A stretch of DNA of 64,000 nt from Streptomyces sp. NBC_01439 (GCF_036227605.1 NZ_CP109487.1:6199501-6263500), one strand, 5' to 3'; counted from the stretch's first letter, positions 35,153 to 44,184 are shown. The notes: generated from the sequence alone by a model not told the origin. Numbers and translations are program-made.

Positions 35153-37711
35153 TTACTGGCCCGCCGCCTCGTCGCAGCGCTGCGCGGCAAGGGCCCGGGC
35201 CAGGTCGTCGCGCGACTCCAGCACCAGGCGGCGCAGGGCCGGCGGAGCCGAAGGGTGGGAGGACAGCCAGGCGTCCGTCGCCGAGACGGTGGACTCCGAG
35301 TCCTGGAGCGACGGGTACAGCCCCTTCACCACGTCCATGCCGATCTGGATCGACCGGTCCGCCCACAGCCGTTCGATCACCTCGAAGTAGCGCCCCGCGT
35401 GGCCCGCCAGCAGGCCCCGCTGCGAAGGCTGCTGCATGCCCGCGATCGTTGCCTCGACCAGCGCGTTGGACAGCGCGTCCGATTCGACCACCGCCGCCCA
35501 CGCCTGGTCCTTCACCGCCTGCGAGGGCCGCGCCGCCAGGCACCGCACCTGGTGCCGCTTGCCCGAAGCCGTGTCGTCGCGCGCCAGTTCGGCGGCGAGC
35601 ACGGCCTCGTCCACCGCCCCGTGCGCGGCCAGCGGCAGCAGGAAGTCCCAGCGCAGCTCCTGGTCCACCTCCAGCCCGTCGATCCGCGCCGAGCCCTCCA
35701 ACAGCCCCAGCAGCAGCTGGAAGTCGTCCTCCGTCGCCGCGCTCGCGGCGAAGAAACGGGCCCACGTCAGCTGGTGTTCCGACCCCGGCGCCGCGACCCG
35801 CAGCTCGTGCAACGCGCCCGCCGCGAGCTCCCGCCCGCCCTGCTCGCGCCAGGCGGGCGCCGCGTAGTGGGTGACCGAGGTCAGGGCCTGCGCGTGCAGC
35901 ATCTGCAGGACGCCGACGTCGCTCTCGCGGCCCGCGTGCGCGAGGACCAGCGAGACGAAGTCGCGCGCCGGCAGCAGGCCGTCGCGCGTCAGGTTCCACA
36001 GCGCCGACCAGCTCAGCGCCCGGGCGAGGGGGTCCGTGAGGTCACCGAGGTGCGCCCGCAGCGTGGCCATCGAGCCCTCGTCGAAGCGGATCTTGCAGTA
36101 GGTGAGGTCCTCGTCGTTGACCAGGACCAGGTCGGGCCGCTCCGCGCCCGCCAGTTCCGTGACGACCGTCCGCACTCCCGACACGTCCGCGTCGGCCCGC
36201 GCGTAGCGCACCAGCGCCCCGTCGGAATCCAGCCGGTACAGGCCCACCGCGACCCGGTGCGGGCGCAGCTCGTCACCTTCCTGCACGACCGCCAGTTCCG
36301 TCACCCGGCCGCCCGCGTCGTAGGCGATCACCGGGGTCAGCGCGTTCACGCCGGCGGTCTGCAGCCAGGCCCGCGACCACTGCGCCATGTCCCGCCCGGA
36401 GACCTCCGCGAGCACCGACAGCAGGTCGTCGAGCGTGGTGTTCCCGTACGCGTTGGCCTTGAAGTAGCGCCGGGCGCCCTCCAGGAAGGCCTCCCGCCCC
36501 ACGTAGGCGACCAGCTGCTTGAGCACCGCCGCGCCCTTGGCGTAAGTGATGCCGTCGAAGTTCAGCTTGGCGTCCTCCAGGTCACGGATGTCGGCCGTGA
36601 TCGGGTGCGTGGACGGCAGCTGGTCGGCCCGGTAGGCCCACGCCTTGCGGTTGTTGGCGAAGGTGACCCACGCCTGGTCGAAGCGGGTGGCCTCCACCAG
36701 TGCGAAGGAGCCCATGAAGTCCGCGAAGGACTCCTTCAGCCACAGGTCGTCCCACCACTTCATGGTGACCAGGTCGCCGAACCACATGTGCGCCATCTCG
36801 TGCAGGATCGTGTTCGAGCGGCGCTCGTAGGAGGCCTTCGTGACCTTGCCGCGGAAGATGTACTCCTCGCGGAAGGTCACCATCCCCGGGTTCTCCATCG
36901 CGCCCAGGTTGTACTCGGGCACGAAGGCCTGGTCGTACTTTCCGAAGGGGTACGGGTAGTCGAAGATCTCGTGGAAGAGGTCGAAGCCCTGCTTGGTGAT
37001 CAGGAAGACGTCATCGGCGTCGAAGTGCTTCGCCAGTCCCTTGCGGCACATCGCGCCCAGCGGGACGGTCAGGTCCCCGCGCGTGTAGGAGTCCGTCACG
37101 TAGTGGTAGGGGCCCGCGACCACGCACGTGATGTACGTGGAGATCGGCGCGGTCTCCGCGAACCGCCAGACGCCCGCTTCGCGGGACTCCTCCGCACCGT
37201 TGCTCCACACCTGCCAGCCCTCGGGAGCCGTCACTTCGAAGCGGTACGGGGCCTTCAGGTCGGGCTGTTCGAAGTTCGCGTACACCCGCCGCGCGTCGGC
37301 CGGCTCGTACTGGGTGTAGAGGTAGACCTCGCCGTCCTCCGGGTCCACGAAACGGTGCAGGCCCTCGCCGGTCCGGCTGTACGCGCAGTTGGCGTCCACC
37401 ACGAGGACGTTCTCGGCGGCCAGGCCGTCGAGGGAGATCCGGGCGCCGTCGAAGACGGCGGCCACGTCCAGCGCGCGCCCGTTCAGGGTCACGGCGTTCA
37501 CCGAGGGCGCGATCAGGTCCGCGAAGGTGGAAGTGCCGGTGCCCGCCGCCCGGAAGCGGATCGTGGTCACCGAGCGGAAGGTCCGCGGACCCTCGGCCGG
37601 TTCGGCCTCGTCCACCGCGGACCGGATGTCGAGGACCACCTCGTACCCGTCGACGGACAGCAGCTCGGCCCGCTCGCGGGCCTCGTCGCGGGACAGATTC
37701 TCTCCGGGCAC
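35153..37711 (-). CDS. pepN: Aminopeptidase N (M1 family), second copy
   Basis: An 852-residue M1 aminopeptidase, full length. The motif GAMENPGMVTFREEY lies near residue 280 and the zinc site HEMAHMWFGDLVTMKWW with the third ligand in LKESFADFMG follows about 40 residues later. The loop differs from copy one (NPGMV against NAGAV, KESF against NESF), suggesting a different peptide preference. The GTG at 37711 has AAGGAG seven bases upstream. Both copies lie on the same strand about 9 kb apart and both are followed by the same repeat family, but the proteins have clearly diverged. Confidence 0.94.
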   Translation of the reverse strand: MPGENLSRDEARERAELLSVDGYEVVLDIRSAVDEAEPAEGPRTFRSVTTIRFRAAGTGTSTFADLIAPSVNAVTLNGRALDVAAVFDGARISLDGLAAENVLVVDANCAYSRTGEGLHRFVDPEDGEVYLYTQYEPADARRVYANFEQPDLKAPYRFEVTAPEGWQVWSNGAEESREAGVWRFAETAPISTYITCVVAGPYHYVTDSYTRGDLTVPLGAMCRKGLAKHFDADDVFLITKQGFDLFHEIFDYPYPFGKYDQAFVPEYNLGAMENPGMVTFREEYIFRGKVTKASYERRSNTILHEMAHMWFGDLVTMKWWDDLWLKESFADFMGSFALVEATRFDQAWVTFANNRKAWAYRADQLPSTHPITADIRDLEDAKLNFDGITYAKGAAVLKQLVAYVGREAFLEGARRYFKANAYGNTTLDDLLSVLAEVSGRDMAQWSRAWLQTAGVNALTPVIAYDAGGRVTELAVVQEGDELRPHRVAVGLYRLDSDGALVRYARADADVSGVRTVVTELAGAERPDLVLVNDEDLTYCKIRFDEGSMATLRAHLGDLTDPLARALSWSALWNLTRDGLLPARDFVSLVLAHAGRESDVGVLQMLHAQALTSVTHYAAPAWREQGGRELAAGALHELRVAAPGSEHQLTWARFFAASAATEDDFQLLLGLLEGSARIDGLEVDQELRWDFLLPLAAHGAVDEAVLAAELARDDTASGKRHQVRCLAARPSQAVKDQAWAAVVESDALSNALVEATIAGMQQPSQRGLLAGHAGRYFEVIERLWADRSIQIGMDVVKGLYPSLQDSESTVSATDAWLSSHPSAPPALRRLVLESRDDLARALAAQRCDEAAGQ

Positions 37712-37850
37712 GTGCACTCCTTCGTGCGTGGTCGCGTTCTTGCGTCGAATCCTCGCACGAGGGAATGCGCGCCACCCGGTACTGGTTGGTGACGGGGGAC
37801 CTGAGCCCAGTGATGCCCTTGTGCGACCCATGCAGATACCGAGGAGAGAC

Positions 37851-38495
37851 ATGACCGACACCCAGGAGCGCGAGAAGACCCCGGTCGACTTCTGGTTCGA
37901 CCCGCTGTGCCCTTGGGCCTGGATGACGTCCCGTTGGATGGTCGAGGTCGAGAAGGTCCGCGACGTCGAGGTCCGCTGGCACGTGATGAGCCTGGCGGTG
38001 CTCAACGAGAACAAGCTCGACGAGCTGCCCGAGGTCTACCGCGAGCTGCTCGGCCCCAAGGGCTGGGCCCCGGTGCGCGTGGTGATAGCCGCCCAGCAGA
38101 AGCACGGTGAGGAGGTCACCGGCAAGCTCTACACCGCGCTCGGCACCCGCATACACAACGACGAGAAGGGCCCGACCCGCGAGGTGATCGCCGAGGCGCT
38201 GGCCGAGGTCGGCCTGCCGGCCGAGCTGCTCGCGTACGCCGACTCGGACGAGTACGACGAGGTGCTGCGGGCCTCGCACAACGACGGGATCGACCGGGTG
38301 GGCCAGGAGGTCGGCACCCCGGTGATCTCCGTTCCGGGTGCCGAGGGCGACGTCGCCTTCTTCGGTCCGGTCGTCACCCCGACCCCGCGCGGCGACGCGG
38401 CCGCCCGGCTCTGGGACGGCACCCTGCTCGTCGCCTCGACCCCGGGCTTCTACGAGATCAAGCGCACCCGTACCAAGGGTCCTTCCTTCGAGTAG
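37851..38495 (+). CDS. DsbA-fold mycothiol-dependent nitroreductase-like protein (Rv2466c family)
   Basis: A 214-residue cytosolic thioredoxin-fold protein close to mycobacterial Rv2466c, a mycothiol-dependent reductase. Shared landmarks are VDFWFDPLCPWAWMTSRW near residue 12, VMSLAVLNENKL, GTRIHND, the cis-Pro loop GTPVISV, and the C-terminal FYEIKRTRTKGPSF. The active site is CPWA, not CPWC: the first Cys (residue 20) is kept and the second is Ala, which points to a monothiol mechanism with mycothiol. The ATG has GAGGAG four bases upstream. Divergent from the second pepN. Confidence 0.88.
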   Translation: MTDTQEREKTPVDFWFDPLCPWAWMTSRWMVEVEKVRDVEVRWHVMSLAVLNENKLDELPEVYRELLGPKGWAPVRVVIAAQQKHGEEVTGKLYTALGTRIHNDEKGPTREVIAEALAEVGLPAELLAYADSDEYDEVLRASHNDGIDRVGQEVGTPVISVPGAEGDVAFFGPVVTPTPRGDAAARLWDGTLLVASTPGFYEIKRTRTKGPSFE

Positions 38496-38517
38496 GACCG
38501 GCCGCCGCACCACACAG

Positions 38518-38552
38518 AAGACCCCCGTGAGTCACGTCCTCACGGGGGTCTT
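38518..38552. terminator. Bidirectional terminator between the DsbA-like gene and sodF
   Basis: AAGACCCCCGTGAG (38518-38531), 7-base loop, CTCACGGGGGTCTT (38539-38552): perfect 14-bp arms. Confidence 0.85.
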
Positions 38553-38621
38553 CCGTTCGACACGCCCGCCGGTGAAGGTTGAGAAGACGATCACGAGGCG
38601 GACGGGTTCGTGGTGCTGCGA

Positions 38622-39278
38622 TCAGCCCTTGGCGGGGATCAGCAGCGGGGTGTTCGCCTTGGCGTCGGCGTAGCGCTTGGACACGTCCTGCCAGTTGACG
38701 ACGTTCCACATCGCCTCGATGAAGTCCACCTTCTGGTTCTTGTACTGAAGGTAGAAGGCGTGCTCCCAGGCGTCGAAGACCAGGATCGGCGTGCTGGCGA
38801 CGCCCACGTTGCCCTGGTGGTCGTAGACCTGCTCGACGACCAGGCGGCCGCTGACGGGCTCGTACGCGAGCACGCCCCAGCCGGAGCCCTGGGTGGCGGA
38901 GGACGCGAAGGTCAGCTGCTTCTTGAACTTCGCGAAGGAGCCGAAGGACTCGGTGATCGCGTCGGCCAGGTCGCCCAGACCGTCGGCCGCGGTGGGCTCG
39001 CCGCCGCCCTCGCCGGTCTTCGGGCTCGCCATGTTGTGCCAGTAGATGCTGTGCAGGATGTGGCCGGAGAGGTGGAACGCGAGGTTCTTCTCCAGGCCGT
39101 TGAGGGCGCCCCAGTTCTCCTTGTCGCGCGCCTCCGCCAGCTGCTCCAGCGTGTTGTTGGCGCCCGTGACGTAGGCCGCGTGGTGCTTGTCGTGGTGCAG
39201 TTCGATGATCTGCGGGTTGATCACCGGCTCCAGCGCCGCGTAGTCGTACGGAAGCTCAGGAAGCGTGTAGATGGCCAT
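38622..39278 (-). CDS. sodF: Iron (or iron/zinc) superoxide dismutase SodF
   Basis: A 218-residue Fe/Mn-type dismutase. The four metal ligands fall in [21 protein letters not shown], and [11 protein letters not shown] (Asp and His), and the N-terminus [13 protein letters not shown] is that of streptomycete SodF. It converts superoxide to hydrogen peroxide and oxygen. In Streptomyces, sodF is turned off by the nickel regulator Nur when nickel allows use of the Ni enzyme SodN. A Nur-type box lies 38 bases upstream of the ATG. Whether the metal is Fe or Mn cannot be decided from sequence alone; the regulation favours Fe. Confidence 0.93.
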   Translation of the reverse strand: MAIYTLPELPYDYAALEPVINPQIIELHHDKHHAAYVTGANNTLEQLAEARDKENWGALNGLEKNLAFHLSGHILHSIYWHNMASPKTGEGGGEPTAADGLGDLADAITESFGSFAKFKKQLTFASSATQGSGWGVLAYEPVSGRLVVEQVYDHQGNVGVASTPILVFDAWEHAFYLQYKNQKVDFIEAMWNVVNWQDVSKRYADAKANTPLLIPAKG

Positions 39279-39315
39279 GCGTGTTTTCCGGTCCCCTCGG
39301 CGTGCCAATCGCTAA

Positions 39316-39332
39316 TTGCAATTAATGCGCAA
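39316..39332 (-). promoter_or_regulatory. Nur-type operator upstream of sodF
   Basis: TTGCAATTAATGCGCAA fits the recalled Nur consensus TGCaa-N5-ttGCA (TTGCAA, five bases, GCGCAA). It overlaps the 12-bp perfect palindrome TAATTGCAATTA at 39313-39324 and sits in the only AT-rich patch of the 185-base gap. Confidence 0.6.
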
Positions 39333-39463
39333 CTGCACGCTAGCAGCATCTATTCCTCTGCTCACGTAAGGGTTACCTCTCTTGTCGGGACCTCCGGAAC
39401 GCCGGAGGCCGGGCCCATGCGATCGCATGAGCCCGGCCCCTGACGTGCCGTTCGGTGCGGGTG

Positions 39464-40873
39464 TTACGCCGCTGCGCCTGCCGCCGATGTCCGGCGCTGC
39501 AGGACGTATCCGGTCACCGCGAGGGCGACGGTGAGCCCGCCGGTGAAGACCACCTGGACGCGCGTGTCCTCGCCCAGGGCCATCAGCACCAGCACCGCGG
39601 CCACCCCAGCCAGCGCCACCCAGGTTAGGTAGGGGAAGCCCCACATCTTCACGACCAGCTTCTCGGGGGCCTCGCGCTCCAGCCGGCGGCGCAGCACGAA
39701 CTGCGAGACGGCGATGAAGCCCCAGACGATCAGGATGACCCCGCCCACCATGTTCAGCAGCCAGGCGAACAGGGTGTCCGGGTACCAGTAGGACAGCAGC
39801 ACCGTGACGAAGCCGAAGCCGCAGGAGGCGAGGACCGCCCGGCGCGGCACCCCGCCGTCGACCTTGCCCAGCGCCTTGGGGCCCTGGCCGCGGGAGACGA
39901 GGGAGTAGGCCATCCGCGAGGAGCCGTAGATGTTGGCGTTCATCGCGGACATGAGGGCGATCAGGATGACCACGTTCATGATCTCGCCGGCCGCCGGGAT
40001 GCCCAGGCGGTCCAGGGTCGCGGCGTAGGGGCCGTCCGCCGTGACGGCCGGGTCGTTCCACGGCAGGAGGGTGACGATGACCAGCATGGAGCCCACGTAG
40101 ACGATCGCGATCCGCCACATGGTGGTCCGCACGGCCGTGGCCACGCCCTTGACCGGGTCCTCGGACTCGGCGGCCGCGATGGTCACCGTCTCCAACCCGC
40201 CGTACGCGACGACGGAGGCCAGCAGGCCGACCAGCAGGCCGTCCACGCCGTGGGGCAGCAGGCCGCCGTCGTGCAGCAGGTTGGCGGAGCCGGGGGCGTC
40301 GGTGCCGGGCAGCAGGCCGAGCACGGCCAGCACGCCCAGGCCCAGGAAGAGCGCGATCGCGCCGATCTTGAGGGCGGCGAACCAGAACTCGAACTCGCCG
40401 AAGTTCGAGACGGCGGCGAGGTTGGAGCCGCAGAACACCGCCATGAAGACCAGCACCCACATCCAGGAGGGGGTGCCCGGGAACCAGCCGGTCACGATGT
40501 GCGCCGCGCCGATGGCCTCGATGGCCACGCCCACGCAGAGCAGGATCCAGAACATCCAGCCGGCGGTGAATCCGGCCCAGGGCCCGATCGCCCGCTCGGC
40601 GTGCACGGAGAAGGACCCCGAGGCGGGGTTGGCGGCGGACATCTCGCCGAGCATCCGCATCACGAACATCACGAGCAGCCCGGACGCCGCGTAAGCGAGC
40701 ACGATCGAGGGACCTGCGGCGGCGATGCCGGCTCCGGAGCCGACGAAGAGTCCGGCGCCGATGACACCGCCGAGGGCGATCATCGAGAGGTGGCGCTGCT
40801 TGAGTCCGTTGCCGAGGGGCGAACCGGCGCCGGTCTGCGGCGCTTCGGGGGGTGTCAGGGTGCTCTGGCTCAT
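39464..40873 (-). CDS. APC-family amino-acid permease, copy 1
   Basis: A 469-residue, twelve-helix permease of the AAT subfamily (GabP/AnsP/ProY type). The diagnostic N-terminal motif GLKQRHLSMIALGGVIGAGLFVGSGAGIAAAGP, FGEFEFWFAALKIGAIALF and NIYGSSRMAYSLVSRGQGPKAL are all present. It imports an amino acid by proton symport. The ATG has no clear ribosome site. Twenty bases upstream begin two matching GTCCG-N5-CGGAC dyads. It is similar over its whole length to the permeases at 41860 and 44204, so the three are paralogues. Confidence 0.92.
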   Translation of the reverse strand: MSQSTLTPPEAPQTGAGSPLGNGLKQRHLSMIALGGVIGAGLFVGSGAGIAAAGPSIVLAYAASGLLVMFVMRMLGEMSAANPASGSFSVHAERAIGPWAGFTAGWMFWILLCVGVAIEAIGAAHIVTGWFPGTPSWMWVLVFMAVFCGSNLAAVSNFGEFEFWFAALKIGAIALFLGLGVLAVLGLLPGTDAPGSANLLHDGGLLPHGVDGLLVGLLASVVAYGGLETVTIAAAESEDPVKGVATAVRTTMWRIAIVYVGSMLVIVTLLPWNDPAVTADGPYAATLDRLGIPAAGEIMNVVILIALMSAMNANIYGSSRMAYSLVSRGQGPKALGKVDGGVPRRAVLASCGFGFVTVLLSYWYPDTLFAWLLNMVGGVILIVWGFIAVSQFVLRRRLEREAPEKLVVKMWGFPYLTWVALAGVAAVLVLMALGEDTRVQVVFTGGLTVALAVTGYVLQRRTSAAGAAA

Positions 40874-40892
40874 TTGCGCCAGTCTGCCGAGC

Positions 40893-40929
40893 GTCCGATC
40901 GCCGGACATTCTGCGTCCGATATTCGGAC
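40893..40929. promoter_or_regulatory. Paired operators GTCCG-N5-CGGAC before amino-acid permease 1
   Basis: Site one 40893-40907 (spacer ATCGC) and site two 40915-40929 (spacer ATATT), starts 22 bases apart, that is two helical turns. They lie 20 to 56 bases upstream of the permease start and on the shared divergent side of the SDR gene. Confidence 0.6.
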
Positions 40930-40944
40930 GACGGCTTCACGGTT

Positions 40945-40954
40945 CGTGATCACG
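40945..40954. promoter_or_regulatory. Palindrome CGTGATCACG
   Basis: A perfect 10-bp palindrome in the permease 1/SDR intergenic region. Short, so it may be chance; a related CGTGA-N6-TCACG occurs before permease 2. Confidence 0.3.
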
Positions 40955-41021
40955 CCCGTACGCTCACGGCGACGTCGCAGCCACCGGATGCGGCGGACGC
41001 ACCGGATCGAGGGGGCAGTTG

Positions 41022-41804
41022 ATGGGCCGGACCGTGACAGGACTTCGTAGCACCGGCCGGGGCGTACTCGTCACCGGCGCTTCCCGGGGGATCGGCCGGG
41101 CGATCGCGGCCGCCTTCGCCCAGCGAGGCGACCGGGTCGCCGTGCACTGCTCGGCCCGGCGCGCGGACGCCGAGGAGACCCTCGCCTCGCTGGAAGGGGA
41201 GGGGCATGCGCTGGTCGCCGCGGACCTCGGTGACCCGGCCGGCGTCGAGACCCTGGCGGCCGAGGCGGAGGAGGCGCTCGGCGGCGTGGACGTCCTGGTC
41301 AACAACGCCGCCGTCATGGTCGCCCACCCGCTGCCGGACACCTCGTACGAGGGCTGGCAGGAGGCCTGGCGGCGGACCGTCGACGTGAACCTCCTCGGCT
41401 CCGCCAACCTGAGCTACTGCGTCGCGCGCCGCATGATCGAGTCGGGCCGCGAGGGACGCATCGTCAACATCGGCTCGCGCGGCGCCTTCCGGGGCGAGCC
41501 CGACCACCCGGCCTACGGCGCGACCAAGGCCGCGGTCCACGCCCTGGGCCAGTCCCTCGCCGTGTCCCTCGCCCCGCACGGCATCGCCGTCGCCTCCGTG
41601 GCCCCCGGCTTCGTCGCCACCGAGCGGGTCGCAGGGCGACTGGAGGGGCCTGAGGGCGCCGGCATCCGGGCGCAGAGCCCCTTCGGCCGCGTCGCGGACC
41701 CGGAGGAGATCGCCTCCGCCGTGCTCTACCTGGCCTCCCCCGAGGCGGTCTGGAGCTCGGGCACGGTCCTCGACGTCAACGGGGCCTCCTACCTGCGCAC
41801 CTGA
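41022..41804 (+). CDS. Short-chain dehydrogenase/reductase
   Basis: A 260-residue classical SDR. Cofactor loop TGASRGIGR near residue 19, structural VLVNNAAV, and catalytic Ser (NIGSRGAF), Tyr and Lys (YGATK) are all in place; the Arg after the second strand (SARRAD) favours NADP. The C-terminus GTVLDVNGASYLRT is typical of FabG-like members. The ATG has GAGGGGGC upstream. It is divergent from permease 1 and separated from permease 2 by a terminator; the substrate is unknown. Confidence 0.9.
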   Translation: MGRTVTGLRSTGRGVLVTGASRGIGRAIAAAFAQRGDRVAVHCSARRADAEETLASLEGEGHALVAADLGDPAGVETLAAEAEEALGGVDVLVNNAAVMVAHPLPDTSYEGWQEAWRRTVDVNLLGSANLSYCVARRMIESGREGRIVNIGSRGAFRGEPDHPAYGATKAAVHALGQSLAVSLAPHGIAVASVAPGFVATERVAGRLEGPEGAGIRAQSPFGRVADPEEIASAVLYLASPEAVWSSGTVLDVNGASYLRT

Positions 41805-41810
41805 GAACGG

Positions 41811-41843
41811 CAGGACCCCCGCGCCGTCGGCACGGGGGTCCTG
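41811..41843. terminator. Bidirectional terminator between the SDR gene and permease 2
   Basis: CAGGACCCCCGCGCC (41811-41825), loop GTC, GGCACGGGGGTCCTG (41829-41843), one mismatch. Confidence 0.8.
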
Positions 41844-41859
41844 TTCGTCCGGTTCTGCG

Positions 41860-43257
41860 TCAGGCCCTGCGGTCCCGCAGCTCGCGGATCCCCGCCACGG
41901 CGAGGACCAGTGCGGCCGCCCCCGAGGACCACAGCAGCTGGGGCCGTGCGGAATCGTCGAACAGCATCAGGACCAGCACCGCCGCCATTCCGAGCAGCGC
42001 CGCCCAGGTCGCGTACGGGAACAGCCACATCGGCAGGGTCAGCCGCTCGGGCATGTCCAGCTCGATCCGGCGGCGCAGCTTCAGCTGCGAGACGGCGATC
42101 AGCGCCCACACGAACAGCAGCACCGCGCCGACCGCGTTGAGCATGTAGAGGAAGATCGTGTCCGGCCACAGCAGGTTGAGCACCACCGACACGAAGCCGA
42201 AGGCCACCGAGGCGAACACCGCCCGGCGCGGCACCCCGCCGCCCGAGACCTTCAGCAGCGCCTGCGGCGCCTCACGGCGTTCGGCCAGCGAGAACACCAT
42301 GCGCGAGGACCCGTACAGGTTCGCGTTCAGCGCCGACAGCAGGGCCACGAACACCACGATGTTCATGATCTGGCCGGCCCCCGGGATGCCGATGGAGTCG
42401 AGGACGGCGACGTACGGGCTCTCGCCCGGCTTCAGCGCGTTCCACGGCAGCAGGGTCACGATGACCACCATCGAGCCGACGTAGAAGAAGAGGATGCGCC
42501 ACACCGCGCTGCGCACCGCCCGGGACACCGACCGCGCCGGGTCGTCCGATTCGGCGGCGGCGATGGTGACGACCTCCAGGCCGCCGAAGGCGAAGATGAC
42601 GGCGAGCATGCCCGCGACCACTCCGCCGAAGCCCTCGGGGAAGAAGCCGCCCTGGCCGGTGAGGTTGGCCGTGCCGACCGGTTCCGTGTCCGGGAGCAGG
42701 CCGAAGACCGCGAGGGTGCCGAGGATCAGGAAGAGCACGATCGCGCCGACCTTCAGCGCGGCGAACCAGAACTCGAACTCGCCGAAGTTCTTCACGGCGG
42801 CCAGGTTGCTCACGGTGAAGACCACCATGAACAGCAGCACCCAGACCCACTGGTCGACCGAGGGCAGCCAGCCGTTCGCGATCTTCGCCGCACCGGTGGC
42901 CTCCACGGCCAGCACCACGACCAGCAGGAACCAGTACAGCCAGCCCGCCGAGAAGCCGGCCCAGCGCCCGAGCGCCCGCTCCGCGTAGACGGAGAACGAG
43001 CCCGAGGCGGGCATCGCGGCCGACATCTCGCCCAGCGCCCGCATCACCAGCATTGCGAGCAGGCCCGCGAGTAGATAGGAGCAGATGATCGCGGGACCGG
43101 CGATGCCGATGCCGGCGCCGGAGCCGACGAAGAGCCCGGCGCCGATGACGCCGCCGAGGCCCAGCATGGTCAGGTGGCGCTGCTTGAGGCTGTGGCTGAG
43201 GGGTTCCGCGGGCAGATCGCCCGTGGAGGAAGGTGCTTCTTCCAGGCGCTCACGCAT
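41860..43257 (-). CDS. APC-family amino-acid permease, copy 2
   Basis: A 465-residue twelve-helix permease. It carries LKQRHLTMLGLGGVIGAGLFVGSGAGI, NFGEFEFWFAALKVGAIVLF and NLYGSSRMVFSLAERREAPQAL, and is closest to copy 1 within the window. The ATG at 43257 is chosen as the last in-frame ATG before the conserved domain with a normal 20 to 25 residue cytoplasmic tail. It is divergent from bioY. The 286-base gap carries CGGAC-N5-GTCCG and a CRP-like CGTGA-N6-TCACG site, which suggests regulation by nutritional signals. Confidence 0.92.
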   Translation of the reverse strand: MRERLEEAPSSTGDLPAEPLSHSLKQRHLTMLGLGGVIGAGLFVGSGAGIGIAGPAIICSYLLAGLLAMLVMRALGEMSAAMPASGSFSVYAERALGRWAGFSAGWLYWFLLVVVLAVEATGAAKIANGWLPSVDQWVWVLLFMVVFTVSNLAAVKNFGEFEFWFAALKVGAIVLFLILGTLAVFGLLPDTEPVGTANLTGQGGFFPEGFGGVVAGMLAVIFAFGGLEVVTIAAAESDDPARSVSRAVRSAVWRILFFYVGSMVVIVTLLPWNALKPGESPYVAVLDSIGIPGAGQIMNIVVFVALLSALNANLYGSSRMVFSLAERREAPQALLKVSGGGVPRRAVFASVAFGFVSVVLNLLWPDTIFLYMLNAVGAVLLFVWALIAVSQLKLRRRIELDMPERLTLPMWLFPYATWAALLGMAAVLVLMLFDDSARPQLLWSSGAAALVLAVAGIRELRDRRA

Positions 43258-43360
43258 GAAGGGTGCTCGTACTCTCGTTCGGGCCCAGTGGCGGTGGGAG
43301 CCCCGCGTCGGAATTGGCGGGATCCTACAGTCTCGCTGAGCGGCGGTCTTTCGTGCAAAA

Positions 43361-43398
43361 CGGACGTGCTGTCCGATGTTCCTCGTGACCAGGATCAC
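43361..43398. promoter_or_regulatory. CGGAC-N5-GTCCG dyad and CRP-like GTGA-N6-TCAC site
   Basis: CGGACGTGCTGTCCG at 43361-43375 uses the same half-sites as the permease 1 operators in the opposite order. CGTGACCAGGATCACG follows, with GTGA at 43385-43388 and TCAC at 43395-43398, close to the GTG-N6-GNCAC pattern recalled for Streptomyces Crp. Confidence 0.4.
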
Positions 43399-43543
43399 GC
43401 TGGCTCAGGCGTGGGGCATCGGCTTTGTGAAATCCCCACCAAAGCAGGGAGCGCGGCTTTGTCCCGGGCGGCGGTGGGGCGGCGGCGCGGCGCGCACTAC
43501 CGTCGGTGATCGTCCCGCCACCCCCAACCCGTGGAGCCTCCCG

Positions 43544-44128
43544 ATGAGCACTGCCTCCGTCTCCCTCCGGCCCGGCGCCGTCCTCGCCGACCTGCTGCCC
43601 GCGAGCCGCGTCCGCGACATCGCGCTCGTCGTCGGCGGCGCCGCGCTCACCGGGCTGGCCGCCCAGATCGCGGTTCCCGTTCCCGGCTCCCCGGTCCCCG
43701 TCACCGGCCAGACCTTCGCTGCACTGCTCGTCGGCACCGCCTTCGGGGCACGCCGCGGCTTCCTCTCGCTCGCGCTGTACGCCCTCGTCGGCATGGCCGG
43801 CGTGCCGTGGTTCGCGGGCGGGACCTCCGGCGCGGGCGGCGCTTCCTTCGGCTACGTGCTCGGCATGCTGCTCGCCGCCACCGTCGTCGGCGCCCTCGCG
43901 CGCCGGGGCGGTGACCGCTCGGTGCTGCGCACGGCCGGCCTGATGGTGCTGGGTTCGGCCGTGATCTACGCGGTGGGCGTGCCGTACCTGATGGCCGCCA
44001 CCGGGATGTCCCTCGGCACGGCCGTCGCGAAGGGCGTGGTCCCGTTCCTGATCGGCGACGCCCTCAAGGCCGCGCTGGCCATGGGCGCCCTGCCGGCCGC
44101 CTGGAAGCTGGTCGGCCGCCGCGGCTGA
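43544..44128 (+). CDS. bioY: Biotin transporter BioY (ECF S component)
   Basis: A 194-residue membrane protein with about six helices. The BioY signature is seen in AQIAVPVPGSPVPVTGQTFAALLVGTAFGARRG and GGTSGAGGASFGYVLGMLLAA, followed by LIGDALKAALAMG. It binds and imports biotin, alone or with a shared ECF module; no bioM/bioN genes are adjacent. The ATG has GGAG seven bases upstream. Located between two amino-acid permeases on the opposite strand; I see no functional link to them. Confidence 0.93.
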   Translation: MSTASVSLRPGAVLADLLPASRVRDIALVVGGAALTGLAAQIAVPVPGSPVPVTGQTFAALLVGTAFGARRGFLSLALYALVGMAGVPWFAGGTSGAGGASFGYVLGMLLAATVVGALARRGGDRSVLRTAGLMVLGSAVIYAVGVPYLMAATGMSLGTAVAKGVVPFLIGDALKAALAMGALPAAWKLVGRRG

Positions 44129-44147
44129 GCGGCCCCCGCCACGCACC

Positions 44148-44184
44148 GGAGCCCGGCCCGCCTCCACGAGGCGGGCCGGGCTCC
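44148..44184. terminator. Bidirectional terminator between bioY and permease 3
   Basis: Perfect 16-bp arms GGAGCCCGGCCCGCCT (44148-44163) and its complement (44169-44184) with loop CCACG. Confidence 0.85.
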
